Source of the DNA: CAYSWS01 sp964434935
GTDB taxonomy: Bacteria > Patescibacteriota > WWE3 > UBA101185 > UBA10185
Direction of reading: 5' to 3'
Assembly (NCBI GenBank): GCA_964434935.1
Contig: CAYSWS010000001.1
Span: forward strand, 21,455 to 85,454
DNA length: 64,000 bases
In this document: piece after piece, positions 26,267 through 35,374 of the stretch
Layout: the number at the start of each line of letters is the position of its first letter
Numbering within the stretch: position 1 is the first letter of the stretch
Program-made: the position numbers and the translations under genes
Notes under the pieces: generated by a model
The model's database searches: none
What the model saw: only the letters and a program-made list of their open reading frames with translations
What the model was told of the DNA's origin: nothing

Positions 26267-28158
26267 AAACAGCTTTGTTCGAAGAAATAAATAACTTTAC
26301 TCCTCGCAAGAGAAAGAATCATGCCTACAAATATGATAAGCCAAAAGAACGCTCCAGGTTCGATGCCAGCAGTAGTTTGTACCAATGGCACAACGTTATT
26401 TTCCTGGGCGCCTTGATCCTGGTCTACCTGGTTTTTATAAGCAAAGCGGTAAATGTGCAGCTTAGTCATAAAGAAAAGTACTTGGGTCTAGCGGAAAGCA
26501 ACCGCATGAGGGAATTTTCCATTCTGCCCAGCCGCGGTGTCATCTACGACAGGAACGGGGAAGTAGTTGTGAGGAACAAGCCCAGCTTCAGCTTAGAGAT
26601 AAATACTTTGTTTTGCCGGGAAGGGACTAACATGGAGCCCTGCCTTGCTGTTGTGAGGAAAGTAGAGGAGTATGTGGTTTTGGAAGAACTACCGCGCATT
26701 GAAGAGGAGATCGAAACTTATAAAACAAATGTACTTTTGGCCACCGGCCTGACCAAGGATGAGATACTACCTTTAGAAGCCAATATCAGCCAGTTGACGG
26801 GAGTGTCCATTGAGACGGCTCCCTCTCGGGATTACCTTTTTAGTGATGCTTTTGCTCATGTCATCGGTTATGTGGGTTTGGGAGAGTCTCAGACCCCGTC
26901 TATTGTGGGCAAGTCCGGCGTGGAGGAAAAGTATGATTCGTATTTATCAGGAGTAGCAGGAAATAAAGTGGTTCAGGTGGACTCTCCCGGAACTTCGTAC
27001 AAGCTCATCTCCTCGAAAAGCCCTTTGCCGGGAAAAGACATTACCTTATTTGTGGATGCCGGGTTGCAAGAAAAAGCTTTTGAAGTACTCAAAGCCAAGG
27101 TGGAAGATCCGGAGAGCGAAGCTACGGGAGGTGCTATCGTGGTGCAAGATCCGCTGGATGGTTCAGTACTGGCGCTGGTGAGTTATCCTTCTTTCGACCC
27201 AAATTTATTATCAAGCGGCATTTCTCAAGACCAGCTGGACGAGCTTAACGGCAACCCTAACCATCCCTTTTTCAATAGGGTCATTGCCGGAAAATATCCT
27301 CCCGGCTCGACCTTTAAGCTGGTCACGGCCTCAGCGGCTTTGATGGATAAAGTAATAGGTATTTACGACACTATTATAGATAAGGGTTTTATACAGATCG
27401 GCGGTTCGATTTTCAGGAACTGGAGGTCAGGAGAAGGCGCAGTGAATCTCATCAGGGCTTTGCAGGTAAGTAATGATACCTACTTTTATACCATGGGTGG
27501 GGGTTACGGGGGTGTAGGTGGTTTGGGTATCAAAAGACTTCACGATTGGGCCTTGAAGTTAGGTTTTGGACAGCTGACGGGTATTGATATAAACGGGGAA
27601 ATTCCGGGCTTCATTCCTGACGGCACACACAGGGACTGGTACCAAGGTGACGATTTTAATAGTGCTATCGGTCAAGGTGAGATAGAAGTCACCACCATGC
27701 AGATAAATAATATGATGTCTTATTTTGCTAACGGCGGCTACATCTATAAGCCTAGAATTGTGAAAAGTATAGATGGGGTGGGGGAGACTCAGGGAGAGGT
27801 GCAGACTGCTGGGATCATCGATGAAGAATATTACGATGCCATCAGAAAAGGCATTAATCTAGCCGTTAAACCGGGAGGTACCGCCTATCCTTTATTTGGT
27901 TTTCCGGCTAAGTTCGGCCTTGAAGCAGCCGGCAAAACAGGAACTTCCGAGTACATAAATGCTCAGGGAGAAGACAAGACCCATGCCATCTTCACAGCCT
28001 TTGCCCCTTATTATGACGATGAAAATAGACAGAGAAACATGAACTTTGCTATGGATAAGCCTATTGTCTTGACGGTTTTTATCGAAGGTGGGGGTGGCGG
28101 CTCCGATGATGCAGCCCCTTTAGCTAATGAACTGCTTGAATATTGGTTTGCCAGATAG
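26263..28158 (+). CDS. mrdA: Penicillin-binding protein 2 (elongasome transpeptidase)
   Basis: The 631-aa protein has one membrane helix (about 44-65), a PBP dimerisation domain (about 85-260, starting LPSRGVIYDRNG) and a transpeptidase domain (about 285-625). The catalytic triad motifs are all visible: S349-T-F-K352, S403-N-D and K558-T-G. It crosslinks peptidoglycan during rod elongation. The gene overlaps mreD by ATGA and ends the cluster. The partner glycosyltransferase RodA is not in the window. It is followed by a strong inverted repeat. Confidence 0.95.
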   Translation: MKTALFEEINNFTPRKRKNHAYKYDKPKERSRFDASSSLYQWHNVIFLGALILVYLVFISKAVNVQLSHKEKYLGLAESNRMREFSILPSRGVIYDRNGEVVVRNKPSFSLEINTLFCREGTNMEPCLAVVRKVEEYVVLEELPRIEEEIETYKTNVLLATGLTKDEILPLEANISQLTGVSIETAPSRDYLFSDAFAHVIGYVGLGESQTPSIVGKSGVEEKYDSYLSGVAGNKVVQVDSPGTSYKLISSKSPLPGKDITLFVDAGLQEKAFEVLKAKVEDPESEATGGAIVVQDPLDGSVLALVSYPSFDPNLLSSGISQDQLDELNGNPNHPFFNRVIAGKYPPGSTFKLVTASAALMDKVIGIYDTIIDKGFIQIGGSIFRNWRSGEGAVNLIRALQVSNDTYFYTMGGGYGGVGGLGIKRLHDWALKLGFGQLTGIDINGEIPGFIPDGTHRDWYQGDDFNSAIGQGEIEVTTMQINNMMSYFANGGYIYKPRIVKSIDGVGETQGEVQTAGIIDEEYYDAIRKGINLAVKPGGTAYPLFGFPAKFGLEAAGKTGTSEYINAQGEDKTHAIFTAFAPYYDDENRQRNMNFAMDKPIVLTVFIEGGGGGSDDAAPLANELLEYWFAR

Positions 28159-28160
28159 AA

Positions 28161-28220
28161 AGATCTCCCTCTCAAGCACCGCTGACTGTTAGCAGTCATG
28201 AGTACGAAAGGGGGAGATCT
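28161..28220. terminator. Inverted repeat after mrdA
   Basis: AGATCTCCC (28161-28169) pairs with GGGAGATCT (28212-28220). Inside it GACTG (28184-28188) pairs with CAGTC (28193-28197). It begins two bases after the mrdA stop and contains the stop of the minus-strand 101-aa gene, so it may end transcription from both sides. No long T-run is present. Confidence 0.45.
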
Positions 28221-28494
28221 CCACAGATACTTGCCACACGCTATTTTTGGGACAGGAGCCTACCTCCGTCGAGGAAACGTAAACATCACGTTTACCGGAT
28301 ATCCATATGCGCATGGGATAGATAAGCGGCATCTTGCCAAAGTAGAACAAGCAATCATCGGTTACCATATCTTTTGGCAACGATAATCTGAGCCGCCCTC
28401 TTTCCGGGCCTCCGGGATACAAAGGAGGCAAGCTAAAACGGAAGACATAGTTGAGGTTGGTCTCTTCCACGGTTGACGAGACTTTTTTCAGCAT
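28189..28494 (-). CDS. Possible 101-aa protein, function unknown
   Basis: The frame starts at an ATG preceded by an almost perfect Shine-Dalgarno site (AAGGAGG, eight bases upstream), the main reason to call it. The product has no signal or membrane helix and is rich in Pro, Ser and Val, with a central PPLYPGGPERGRLRLSLP stretch. I do not recognise it. The rest of the mrdA-dprA interval (28159-28576) holds only the inverted repeat and AT-rich promoter sequence. The coding call is tentative, because codon use cannot be checked against a family. Confidence 0.4.
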   Translation of the reverse strand: MLKKVSSTVEETNLNYVFRFSLPPLYPGGPERGRLRLSLPKDMVTDDCLFYFGKMPLIYPMRIWISGKRDVYVSSTEVGSCPKNSVWQVSVEISPFRTHDC

Positions 28495-28576
28495 GAGTTG
28501 CGCCTCCTTTTATTTATCTATGGACATTAGAATAATGGTTATTTCCTAATTTGGGAGAATAAGCGATTATTACAAC

Positions 28577-29194
28577 GTGTTCAATGATATCAAAAGACTG
28601 CAAAAAGCTCCAGAACATATGAATATTCTTGGTCGAATAAGCGAGGCTGACAAAAAGAACATGGTGGTCATCGGGTCCAGGAATATGAGCGAGTATGGAA
28701 AGAATGTCATCAGGAATTTTGTGCCCAAGCTGGTGAGAGATGGTTTTACTATTGTATCGGGACTGGCACCTGGGTGTGATTCATTTGCGCAGGAAATGGC
28801 TTTGCAAAGCGGTGGACGCACCATTGGCGTGTTAGGTTACGGTGTTGACCGTATTCGAACAGATTGGAACAAGGATTTTATTGAAAAAGTGCTAGCCTCT
28901 GAGAATGGTGTTGTGATCTCTCCTTTTAAAAGGGACCAGCCGCCAACCCGGGAGTCCTTTATTTTTCGAAACAGTGTCATGGCGGCCCTTGGTCAAAGTG
29001 TTTTGGTCATAGAGGCTAAAAGAAGAAGCGGAGTTTTTCACACCGTCAATTTTGCCTTGGATTTAGGTAGGACCATCATGGCCGTCCCCGGAAATATATT
29101 CTGGTTCAACAGCGCCGGTGTTCACGCCTTAATTAAAGAGGGAGCGAATTTGGTGTGCTGCTATGAGGATATTTTGAGTGTTTTGGGAGAGTAA
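28577..29194 (+). CDS. dprA: DprA/Smf-type DNA-processing protein
   Basis: The 205-aa product starts with GTG, and an AT-rich -10-like stretch (GATTAT) lies just upstream. The Rossmann-like core has VVIGSRNMSEYG, IVSGLAPGCDSFAQEMAL, TIGVLGYGVD and VIEAKRRSG, the signature order of DprA proteins. DprA loads RecA on incoming single-stranded DNA during transformation. This is a core-only version without the N-terminal SAM-like or C-terminal winged-helix domain. It is transcribed alone. Its presence agrees with DNA uptake by Patescibacteria, but no com genes are in the window. Confidence 0.85.
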   Translation: MFNDIKRLQKAPEHMNILGRISEADKKNMVVIGSRNMSEYGKNVIRNFVPKLVRDGFTIVSGLAPGCDSFAQEMALQSGGRTIGVLGYGVDRIRTDWNKDFIEKVLASENGVVISPFKRDQPPTRESFIFRNSVMAALGQSVLVIEAKRRSGVFHTVNFALDLGRTIMAVPGNIFWFNSAGVHALIKEGANLVCCYEDILSVLGE

Positions 29195-29231
29195 ATGCTG
29201 TGGTTAAAGTAAATAGTGTATTTCACAGCTC

Positions 29232-29260
29232 TTGACGGAATATAGAACCTATAGTATAAT
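29232..29260 (+). promoter_or_regulatory. Strong sigma70-type promoter
   Basis: TTGACG (29232-29237) and TATAAT (29255-29260) with a 17-base spacer. It drives the 91-aa membrane-protein gene, leaving a leader of about 36 bases that contains AAGGAGG. Confidence 0.8.
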
Positions 29261-29303
29261 TGTTGCAATTCAAATCTTTAATCTTTATCCTAAGGAGGCG
29301 GAA

Positions 29304-29579
29304 ATGCGTAATGAAGGATACAATCGTGTAGGCCTAATTCTCACACGCATCTTGTTTTTTCTGATTTTATTTGGTGTTCCGGTAGTATTGATTACCAACT
29401 TTTGTATAAGCGATCAAGCTCTTGCGGAACTCAATAAAGTGAACAACGAGGCGAGAATATTTCTCATTACGATGAACGAGTTTTTACATACCCTTCCAGG
29501 AGTAATTTTTGGGGTACTAAGTTGGCTATTTGTTATTCTTTCCATCTTTCAAGATGGGATGCAAAAAAACAAAAAGTGA
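29304..29579 (+). CDS. Small membrane protein, function unknown
   Basis: The 91-aa product has two membrane helices (about 9-30 and 61-82) joined by a loop with a predicted helix. The ATG at 29304 follows AAGGAGG by five bases and is the clear start; an upstream in-frame start at 29232 lies in the promoter itself. It is a single-gene transcript with a strong promoter, Shine-Dalgarno site and terminator, so it is probably well expressed. No family is recognised. Confidence 0.7.
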   Translation: MRNEGYNRVGLILTRILFFLILFGVPVVLITNFCISDQALAELNKVNNEARIFLITMNEFLHTLPGVIFGVLSWLFVILSIFQDGMQKNKK

Positions 29580-29583
29580 CATT

Positions 29584-29639
29584 AGGGAGACATCGTGCTT
29601 TTTTGGCATTAGGCCAAGCATTCTGTCTCCCTTAATTTT
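29584..29639 (+). terminator. Long intrinsic terminator
   Basis: AGGGAGACA (29584-29592) pairs with TGTCTCCCT (29624-29632). Inner segments TGCTT/AAGCA and TTGGC/GGCCAA continue the stem, and TAATTTTT follows. It ends the 91-aa gene and insulates topA. Confidence 0.85.
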
Positions 29640-29648
29640 TCCAATTTT

Positions 29649-29676
29649 TTGACAAAGAATAACTCTTGTGTATATC
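29649..29676 (+). promoter_or_regulatory. topA promoter, leaderless
   Basis: TTGACA (29649-29654) and TATATC (29671-29676) with a 16-base spacer. The GTG start of topA lies nine bases after the -10 box, so the transcript begins at or almost at the start codon. Confidence 0.65.
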
Positions 29677-29685
29677 CTTTCCTTT

Positions 29686-31830
29686 GTGAAACTAGTCATT
29701 GTCGAATCACCCACCAAGGCAAAGACGCTATCTGCCTTGCTGGAAAAAAGTTATGATATCAAAGCCTCCATGGGCCACATTCGAGACCTGCCCAAAAGCG
29801 GACTGGGTGTAGACGTGGAACATGACTTTACCCCCGAATACGTTGTCAGCCCTAAAAATAAGAAAGTCTTAACGGATCTGAAAAAAAGCGCCAAAGAGGC
29901 TGAGGCTGTTGTTCTAGCCACAGACCCTGATAGAGAAGGGGAGGCTATTGCCTGGCACTTGCAGGAACTATTAAGTTCTAAAAAAGGCTCTACCCCGGTG
30001 AACTTTGAAAGGGTCGTCTTCCATGAACTGACAAAAAGTGCCGTCACTGAGGCTTTTTCTCATCCCGGTGAGTTGGATATGCATCTGGTGGATGCCCAGC
30101 AAGCCAGAAGGATCTTGGACAGACTGGTGGGTTACAAACTTTCGCCGCTGCTGTGGAAAAAGGTCAGATACGGACTTTCAGCCGGCCGAGTACAAAGCGT
30201 GGCCGTGAGATTAGTGGTGGAAAGGGAAAGGGAAAGGGACGCTTTTGTACCGGAAGAATACTGGAATATTGACGGTCTATTCAAAACAGCTAAGGGAGAA
30301 AAACTTTTAGCCGCGCTGGATAAAAAAGACGGTAGGAAACTGGAAGTGAAAAATGAAGAACAGGCTAAGGGGATAGAGGCAGACCTGAACGATGACCAAT
30401 TCGAGGTAGCTGAGGTCAAAAAAAGTGAGAGAAAAAGGAACCCCTACGCTCCTTATAAAACATCAACTTTGCAGCAAGGGGCTGTCAATGTCTACGGCAT
30501 GTCCGCCAGGAAGACCATGTCCGCCGCCCAGAAATTATTCGAAAAAGGATTCATAACTTATCACCGTACAGACTCCATAAGCCTGGCCGCTGGATTTGTA
30601 GAATACCTAAGAACACACATAAAAAGAGAATATGGAGCAAAATATTTACCCGAAAAGCCTGTCATGTATAAAACCAAATCCAAGTCGGCTCAAGAAGCTC
30701 ATGAGGCCATTAGACCCACTGATCTGAGAAGAATGCCCCAAGAAATAAAAAGTGCTGATGAGAAAAAAGTTTATTCGCTTATTTATAGGCGTACCATAGA
30801 AAGTCAAATGACAGCTGCTATATATGATCAGACACAGATCAAAGTAATGTCAGGTAAAAAGTATGAATTCAAGGCCAGTGGTTCCGTTATCAAATTTGAC
30901 GGTTGGCTCAAAGTGGCAGATAAACTAGGCTTTAACGACAATGAAAACGGCATAGAAGTGCTGCCTGAGGTAAAAGAGAAGGAGCCTTTGGACCTGGAAC
31001 ACTTAGACCTGGCCCAGAAGTTCACGCAACCACCCGGTAGATATACCGATGCTACTTTGATTAAAAAACTAGAAGAACTGGGTATTGGCCGGCCGTCGAC
31101 TTACGCGCCCACCATCTCCACCATTATTGCCCGAAAGTATGTTACCCGGGAAGCGAGAAGCTTCAAACCGGAGGATGTAGCCTATGTAGTAACAGACCTG
31201 TTAGTAGAACATTTTCCTAATATTGTTGATTATCAGTTCACGGCAGAAATGGAGGAGGACCTGGATAAAATTGCTGATGAGAAAAGGGATTGGGTGCCGG
31301 TCATTAGAGAATTTTATGAGCCGTTCGAAAAGATACTGGCCGAGAAGGATCAGGAGCTGAGCAAAAAAGATGTCACCAATTTAGGCGAAAGTGACGAGAA
31401 CTGCCCTGATTGTGGACATAAATTGGTCTATAAACTGGGAAAGTATGGCAAATTTTTGAGCTGTTCGAACTATCCGGAATGTACCTATGCCAAGCCGTTG
31501 GAAGAGAACAAGGTCATGGATGAACATGGAGAAGAGATCACTGAATTTGGCAAGTGTCCCAATTGTGAGAACGGAACTTTTGTGCTCAAACAGGGCAGGT
31601 TCGGAAAATTCTTAGCTTGCAATAATTACCCCAAGTGTAAGACCACCAAGCCCTTTTTAGACAAGATAGGCGTGAAATGCCTCAAGTGCGGTGAGGGGGA
31701 TGTGATAGTGAAAAAGGCCAAAGGCAAGACTTTTTATGGCTGCAGCCGTTACCCTGATTGTGATTGGTCTTCCTGGACCAAGCCCTCGTCAAGTACTGAA
31801 GATGATATTAGCGATCCTGAGACTGAGTAG
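29686..31830 (+). CDS. topA: DNA topoisomerase I
   Basis: The 714-aa type IA enzyme relaxes negative supercoils. TOPRIM domain KLVIVESPTKAKTL starts at residue 2, with DPDREGEAIAWHL at about 85-97. The active-site Tyr is Y292 in ITYHRTDSIS, and the later signature IGRPSTYAPTI is present. Three C-terminal Cys4 zinc ribbons (about 575-700) begin CPDCGHK, CPNCENG and CLKCGEG. I start at the GTG 29686, where homology begins and which sits next to the promoter, rather than at an in-frame GTG six codons upstream. Confidence 0.96.
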   Translation: MKLVIVESPTKAKTLSALLEKSYDIKASMGHIRDLPKSGLGVDVEHDFTPEYVVSPKNKKVLTDLKKSAKEAEAVVLATDPDREGEAIAWHLQELLSSKKGSTPVNFERVVFHELTKSAVTEAFSHPGELDMHLVDAQQARRILDRLVGYKLSPLLWKKVRYGLSAGRVQSVAVRLVVERERERDAFVPEEYWNIDGLFKTAKGEKLLAALDKKDGRKLEVKNEEQAKGIEADLNDDQFEVAEVKKSERKRNPYAPYKTSTLQQGAVNVYGMSARKTMSAAQKLFEKGFITYHRTDSISLAAGFVEYLRTHIKREYGAKYLPEKPVMYKTKSKSAQEAHEAIRPTDLRRMPQEIKSADEKKVYSLIYRRTIESQMTAAIYDQTQIKVMSGKKYEFKASGSVIKFDGWLKVADKLGFNDNENGIEVLPEVKEKEPLDLEHLDLAQKFTQPPGRYTDATLIKKLEELGIGRPSTYAPTISTIIARKYVTREARSFKPEDVAYVVTDLLVEHFPNIVDYQFTAEMEEDLDKIADEKRDWVPVIREFYEPFEKILAEKDQELSKKDVTNLGESDENCPDCGHKLVYKLGKYGKFLSCSNYPECTYAKPLEENKVMDEHGEEITEFGKCPNCENGTFVLKQGRFGKFLACNNYPKCKTTKPFLDKIGVKCLKCGEGDVIVKKAKGKTFYGCSRYPDCDWSSWTKPSSSTEDDISDPETE

Positions 31831-32031
31831 TTGTACGACCGTTTTTTTCTTGCTTTTTAATCCTCGCCGTGATAATTTAGCTTGTGCCTGTTACTCTCTT
31901 CTGCGTAAGCGGCAACAGGTGAGCCAAGGATCGTAAGTAAATTTAGAATCTTTGCGCGAAAGTAAAAAGAGAGAATTATAAAACCGACTAAAACTTTTAG
32001 ACCGCTTTCATAATTTCTCTCCTCAAAAAAA

Positions 32032-32982
32032 ATGGCCAAAAAATATAAAACACCAGATATAAAAGCCTTGATCGAAGCCGGTGTGCACTTTGGGCACCAG
32101 GTCAAAAGATGGCACCCCAACATGGAGCCCTACATTTACACTGTGAAAAAAAGCATTCACATCATAGATCTGGAGCAGACGGAGAAGATGCTCCAGGAAG
32201 CAGCCGATTTTTTCTACAACACAGCGGCCAAAGGCGGTAAGATAATTTTTGTTGGCACCAAAAAGCAGGCTAGGGATATCATCGAAATAGAGGCCAAAAG
32301 GGCCGGAGCCATGTTCGTGACGGAGAGATGGCTGGGCGGTACCATGACCAATTTTGAGGTCATCAAAAAGAACAACATAGACAAGCTCAATAATATGAAG
32401 AAAGCCAGAGAGCAGGGGGAGTATGAAAAGTACACCAAAAAAGAAAGGCTCATGCTGGATAGAGAAATAGAAAAACTGGAACGATTTGTAGGTGGGCTAG
32501 CCAATCTAAATAAGATCCCGGAGGCTTTGTTCGTGGTGGATGCCAGACGTGAAAAAACGGCTGTGAGGGAAGCAGCAGTAAAAAAGATACCCGTGGTGGC
32601 TCTTATCGATACCAACACGGATCCCAAGGGCATAACATACCCCATACCGGGTAATGACGATGCTATAAAATCTATTGCTTGTATTGTCAAATCGCTAGCG
32701 GATGCGGTAGAGCAGGGTTACGCTGATTTTGCTGCCGGTGTGAAAGAGGCTAAAGAAGCTGAGGAAAAAGAGGAAGTTAAACGAGAAGCGGAGAAAAAGA
32801 CTGAGGCGGCAAAAGAAATAAAAAAGGAAGAAGTCAAAAAGGAAGAAAAACCAAAAGAAAAGAAAAGTACCGCCAAGCCAAAGAAAGTCGAAAAAGAAAA
32901 AGAAAAAGAAAAGAAAGCACCTAAAAGTGCACCTGCCAAAAAGAGAGGCAGACCTAAAAAAGTTACCAAGGAGAAAAAATAA
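32032..32982 (+). CDS. rpsB: 30S ribosomal protein S2 with long Lys/Glu tail
   Basis: The 316-aa product has a typical S2 core (about 1-235): IKALIEAGVHFGHQVKRWHP, IIFVGTKKQA, RWLGGTMTNF, PVVALIDTNTDP and PGNDDA. A highly charged extension of about 80 residues follows, almost only Lys, Glu, Ala and Pro, ending in KKRGRPKKVTKEKK. This resembles an AT-hook and is absent from model S2 proteins. S2 completes the 30S subunit. A CATAAT box lies about 16 bases upstream, and no Shine-Dalgarno is visible. The interval 31831-32031 shows nothing else. The stop overlaps tsf (TAATG). Confidence 0.96.
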   Translation: MAKKYKTPDIKALIEAGVHFGHQVKRWHPNMEPYIYTVKKSIHIIDLEQTEKMLQEAADFFYNTAAKGGKIIFVGTKKQARDIIEIEAKRAGAMFVTERWLGGTMTNFEVIKKNNIDKLNNMKKAREQGEYEKYTKKERLMLDREIEKLERFVGGLANLNKIPEALFVVDARREKTAVREAAVKKIPVVALIDTNTDPKGITYPIPGNDDAIKSIACIVKSLADAVEQGYADFAAGVKEAKEAEEKEEVKREAEKKTEAAKEIKKEEVKKEEKPKEKKSTAKPKKVEKEKEKEKKAPKSAPAKKRGRPKKVTKEKK

Positions 32983-33437
32983 TGCAAGATATTGCCAAAA
33001 TAAAACAACTTAGAGAAGACACCGGAGCCGGTGTCATGGAAGTTAAAGAAGCTCTGGAAAAACATGACGGAGATGTGAAAAAAGCCAAAGAAGAGCTCAT
33101 GAAGAAAGTTTCGGCTAAGGCAGCTAAAAAGGCTGACCGCGAAGCCGGAGATGGATTAGTGTATTCTTACATTCATCTTAATGGTAAGGTGGGAAGCTTG
33201 ATCTTAATGGCCTGTGAGACCGATTTTGTGGCCAAGACGGACGATTTTCAGACTTTGTGCAAGGAAGTGGCCATGCAGGTCTGTACGGACGACTACAGCA
33301 CCGTAAAAGACCTTCTTAAAGCCGAATACATGAGGGATGGCTCAAAAACGGTCAGTAAGCTCATAGAAGAGGCTACCGCCAAGCTGGGAGAGAAGATCGA
33401 GCTGAAAAAGTTCGTAAAATACTCCATAAACGATTAG
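32982..33437 (+). CDS. tsf: Elongation factor Ts, short form
   Basis: At 151 aa this is about half the usual size. The N-terminal UBA-like domain (IKQLREDTGAGVMEVKEAL) and one core domain with the conserved CETDFVAKTDDF are present, while the second subdomain and coiled coil are missing. EF-Ts exchanges GDP for GTP on EF-Tu. The start overlaps the rpsB stop by one base, so the two are coupled. Unlike many bacteria there is no pyrH between tsf and frr. Short EF-Ts proteins are known from other reduced genomes. Confidence 0.93.
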   Translation: MQDIAKIKQLREDTGAGVMEVKEALEKHDGDVKKAKEELMKKVSAKAAKKADREAGDGLVYSYIHLNGKVGSLILMACETDFVAKTDDFQTLCKEVAMQVCTDDYSTVKDLLKAEYMRDGSKTVSKLIEEATAKLGEKIELKKFVKYSIND

Positions 33438-33462
33438 CCCGGTGTGTTAAAATCTTAACAAG

Positions 33463-34011
33463 ATGACTACTTCAGAACTAAAAAGCAAATTAGACAGATC
33501 ACTGGAATTTCTACAATCGGAACTGTCACAGATCAGAACAGGCAGAGCTAACCCTTCGTTATTGGAGGATGTTGAAATTGAAGCCTATGAATCAAAAATG
33601 ACTCTTAAAGAGTTAGGTTCGATAACTTTGGCCGACGCGCAAACCATAACCATTACTTTGTGGGACAGGAGTTTGCTGCCTGTTGTTTCCAAGGCCATTA
33701 GGGAAGGGGACCTTAAATTGAACCCCGTTGAGGCCGGAGGAAATCTCAAAGTGCCGGTACCGCCCTTGACCGAAGACCGCCGAAAAGAGCTGGTGAAGCT
33801 GGTTAATCAGAAGGTGGAAGAAACCAAGCAGTCCGTTCGCAACATCAGACAAGATGCCATGAAGGACATAGATAAGGATTTTGAGGATAAGAGCATCAGC
33901 GAAGATGAGAAATTCGCCCAAAAAGACGAAGTTGAGGACATAGTGAAGGAGTATGTTGACAAAGCTGAAGAGGATGGAAAAGCCAAAAATAGCGAACTAA
34001 TGACCGTATGA
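33463..34011 (+). CDS. frr: Ribosome recycling factor
   Basis: The 182-aa product has the RRF pattern: SELSQIRTGRANPSLLEDVEIEAY near residues 20-42, the hinge region with LTEDRRKELVKLV, and a C-terminal helix ending EDIVKEYVDKAEE. With EF-G it splits ribosomes after termination. A TAAAAT box nine bases upstream of the ATG gives it a probable promoter of its own. The stop codon overlaps the rseP start (ATGA). Confidence 0.95.
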   Translation: MTTSELKSKLDRSLEFLQSELSQIRTGRANPSLLEDVEIEAYESKMTLKELGSITLADAQTITITLWDRSLLPVVSKAIREGDLKLNPVEAGGNLKVPVPPLTEDRRKELVKLVNQKVEETKQSVRNIRQDAMKDIDKDFEDKSISEDEKFAQKDEVEDIVKEYVDKAEEDGKAKNSELMTV

Positions 34012-35144
34012 TAACCATTATTGCCTTCATAGTAATACTTTCTTTGCTCATACTAATCCACGAACTAGGTCACTTTTTAGTGGCTAAAAAAAGCGGTGTG
34101 CTGGTGGAGGAGTTTGGCATGGGTATCCCGCCTAGAATTTTGGGTAAGAAGTTTGGTGAGACGCTTTATTCGCTGAACGTGCTACCTTTTGGCGGTTTTG
34201 TGAAGTTGTTCGGCGAGGATGTGGAAGAACCTGACCTGAATATGAGGACCCACCCCAGGAGTTTTCTGGCCAAATCTCCGATTAAAAGAGCAGGTATTCT
34301 GGCTGCCGGTGTGGGCATGAATGTGGTGCTGGCCATGGTGCTTTACTATGTCTTGTTCACCGTCACCGGTTTCAAAACTCTAAATCTGCCGGTTTTCTTC
34401 GATTATAAGTTCAGATTTGGGGAGGTTATTTCCACGGATACGGTCATTACTTCATTTTCGGATGATTCTCCGGCGCAGGCAGCTGGTCTGGAAGTGGGGG
34501 ATGCTGTAGTTTCCATAGACGGTGTGCCTGTTCATAATGTTGAGGATATCCGCGGCGTGGTCAGGGATAAGCCAAATCAGGAGGTAACTGTTCTGGTGAG
34601 GGATCTTAAAAGAAATCTGCAGGATGAGGAAAAGACGGTAAAATTCTTGACCACAGCCACCGAAGACGGACGTGGCATTTTAGGTGTCTATATCACAAAA
34701 TCGGCCACCATTCATTATGCGAACAAGATCCTGGCGCCTTTTGAGCATTCTTTAAATATGCTGGGCTACACGGCGCACACCTTCAAAGAATTTATCAAGA
34801 TCTCTTTGGAAACCAAAAGCGTTGAGCCGGTTTCCAGCGGTGTGTCGGGACCTGTGGGCATCTATTCGGTGGTGGAGAGCATAATTTCCTACGGAGGAGC
34901 AGATGCCTGGCTGGGGCTTATTGACCTGGTAGCATTGTTGTCGTTGAGTCTGGCCTTTATAAACATCCTGCCTTTGCCGGCCTTGGATGGTGGTAGGTTA
35001 GCTTTTGTGCTCTACGAAGCCGTATTCAAAAAACCGGTCAGTTATAAAGTGGAAGCTACTATTCACAAGTGGGGTATGATATTTTTCTTTGGTCTGCTCT
35101 TTCTTGTCACCGTCAAAGATATCAGGCAGTTCATGCCTTTTTAA
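34008..35144 (+). CDS. rseP: Site-2 metalloprotease RseP/RasP family
   Basis: The 378-aa membrane protease cleaves substrates within the membrane. Zinc motif H18-E-L-G-H22 lies in the first helix, a PDZ domain (about 140-215, with DDSPAQAAGLEVGDAVVSI) sits in the periplasmic-side loop, and the second catalytic motif INILPLPALDGGRL is at about 320-333. Four membrane segments are present. It is in ATGA overlap with frr. Substrates cannot be read from context, though the family processes anti-sigma factors and signal-peptide remnants. Confidence 0.94.
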   Translation: MITIIAFIVILSLLILIHELGHFLVAKKSGVLVEEFGMGIPPRILGKKFGETLYSLNVLPFGGFVKLFGEDVEEPDLNMRTHPRSFLAKSPIKRAGILAAGVGMNVVLAMVLYYVLFTVTGFKTLNLPVFFDYKFRFGEVISTDTVITSFSDDSPAQAAGLEVGDAVVSIDGVPVHNVEDIRGVVRDKPNQEVTVLVRDLKRNLQDEEKTVKFLTTATEDGRGILGVYITKSATIHYANKILAPFEHSLNMLGYTAHTFKEFIKISLETKSVEPVSSGVSGPVGIYSVVESIISYGGADAWLGLIDLVALLSLSLAFINILPLPALDGGRLAFVLYEAVFKKPVSYKVEATIHKWGMIFFFGLLFLVTVKDIRQFMPF

Positions 35145-35148
35145 GGGC

Positions 35149-35195
35149 GGTCCCTGATTACACTTTAGTGTAGCTAATTGTAGGAACCTTTTTTT
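35149..35195 (+). terminator. Intrinsic terminator after rseP
   Basis: TACAC (35159-35163) pairs with GTGTA (35168-35172) within an outer GGTCCCT/AGGAACC stem (one mismatch), followed by seven T. It separates frr-rseP from the rpsU group. The remaining leader to 35374 is AT-rich, with a small GCC/GGC hairpin near 35324-35333. Confidence 0.7.
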
Positions 35196-35374
35196 AGCCT
35201 GTTAAATAAATTTCTTACTCAAGAGCCTGATTTGCCAAAATAAATTTGGGAATATATACTCTACTCGTTTACGATTGGAAAAAAAATTTGAATTTTTAAG
35301 ATTTGGAGGTGTTTTTTGACCTGCCGTAAGGCAAACACAAATTAAGTACTCTTTTGTGTCAGTTTAATAAAATA

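Noticed and set aside
31857..32123. 88-aa minus-strand frame over the rpsB start
   Set aside because: It is antisense to rpsB and its promoter region, with no ribosome site.
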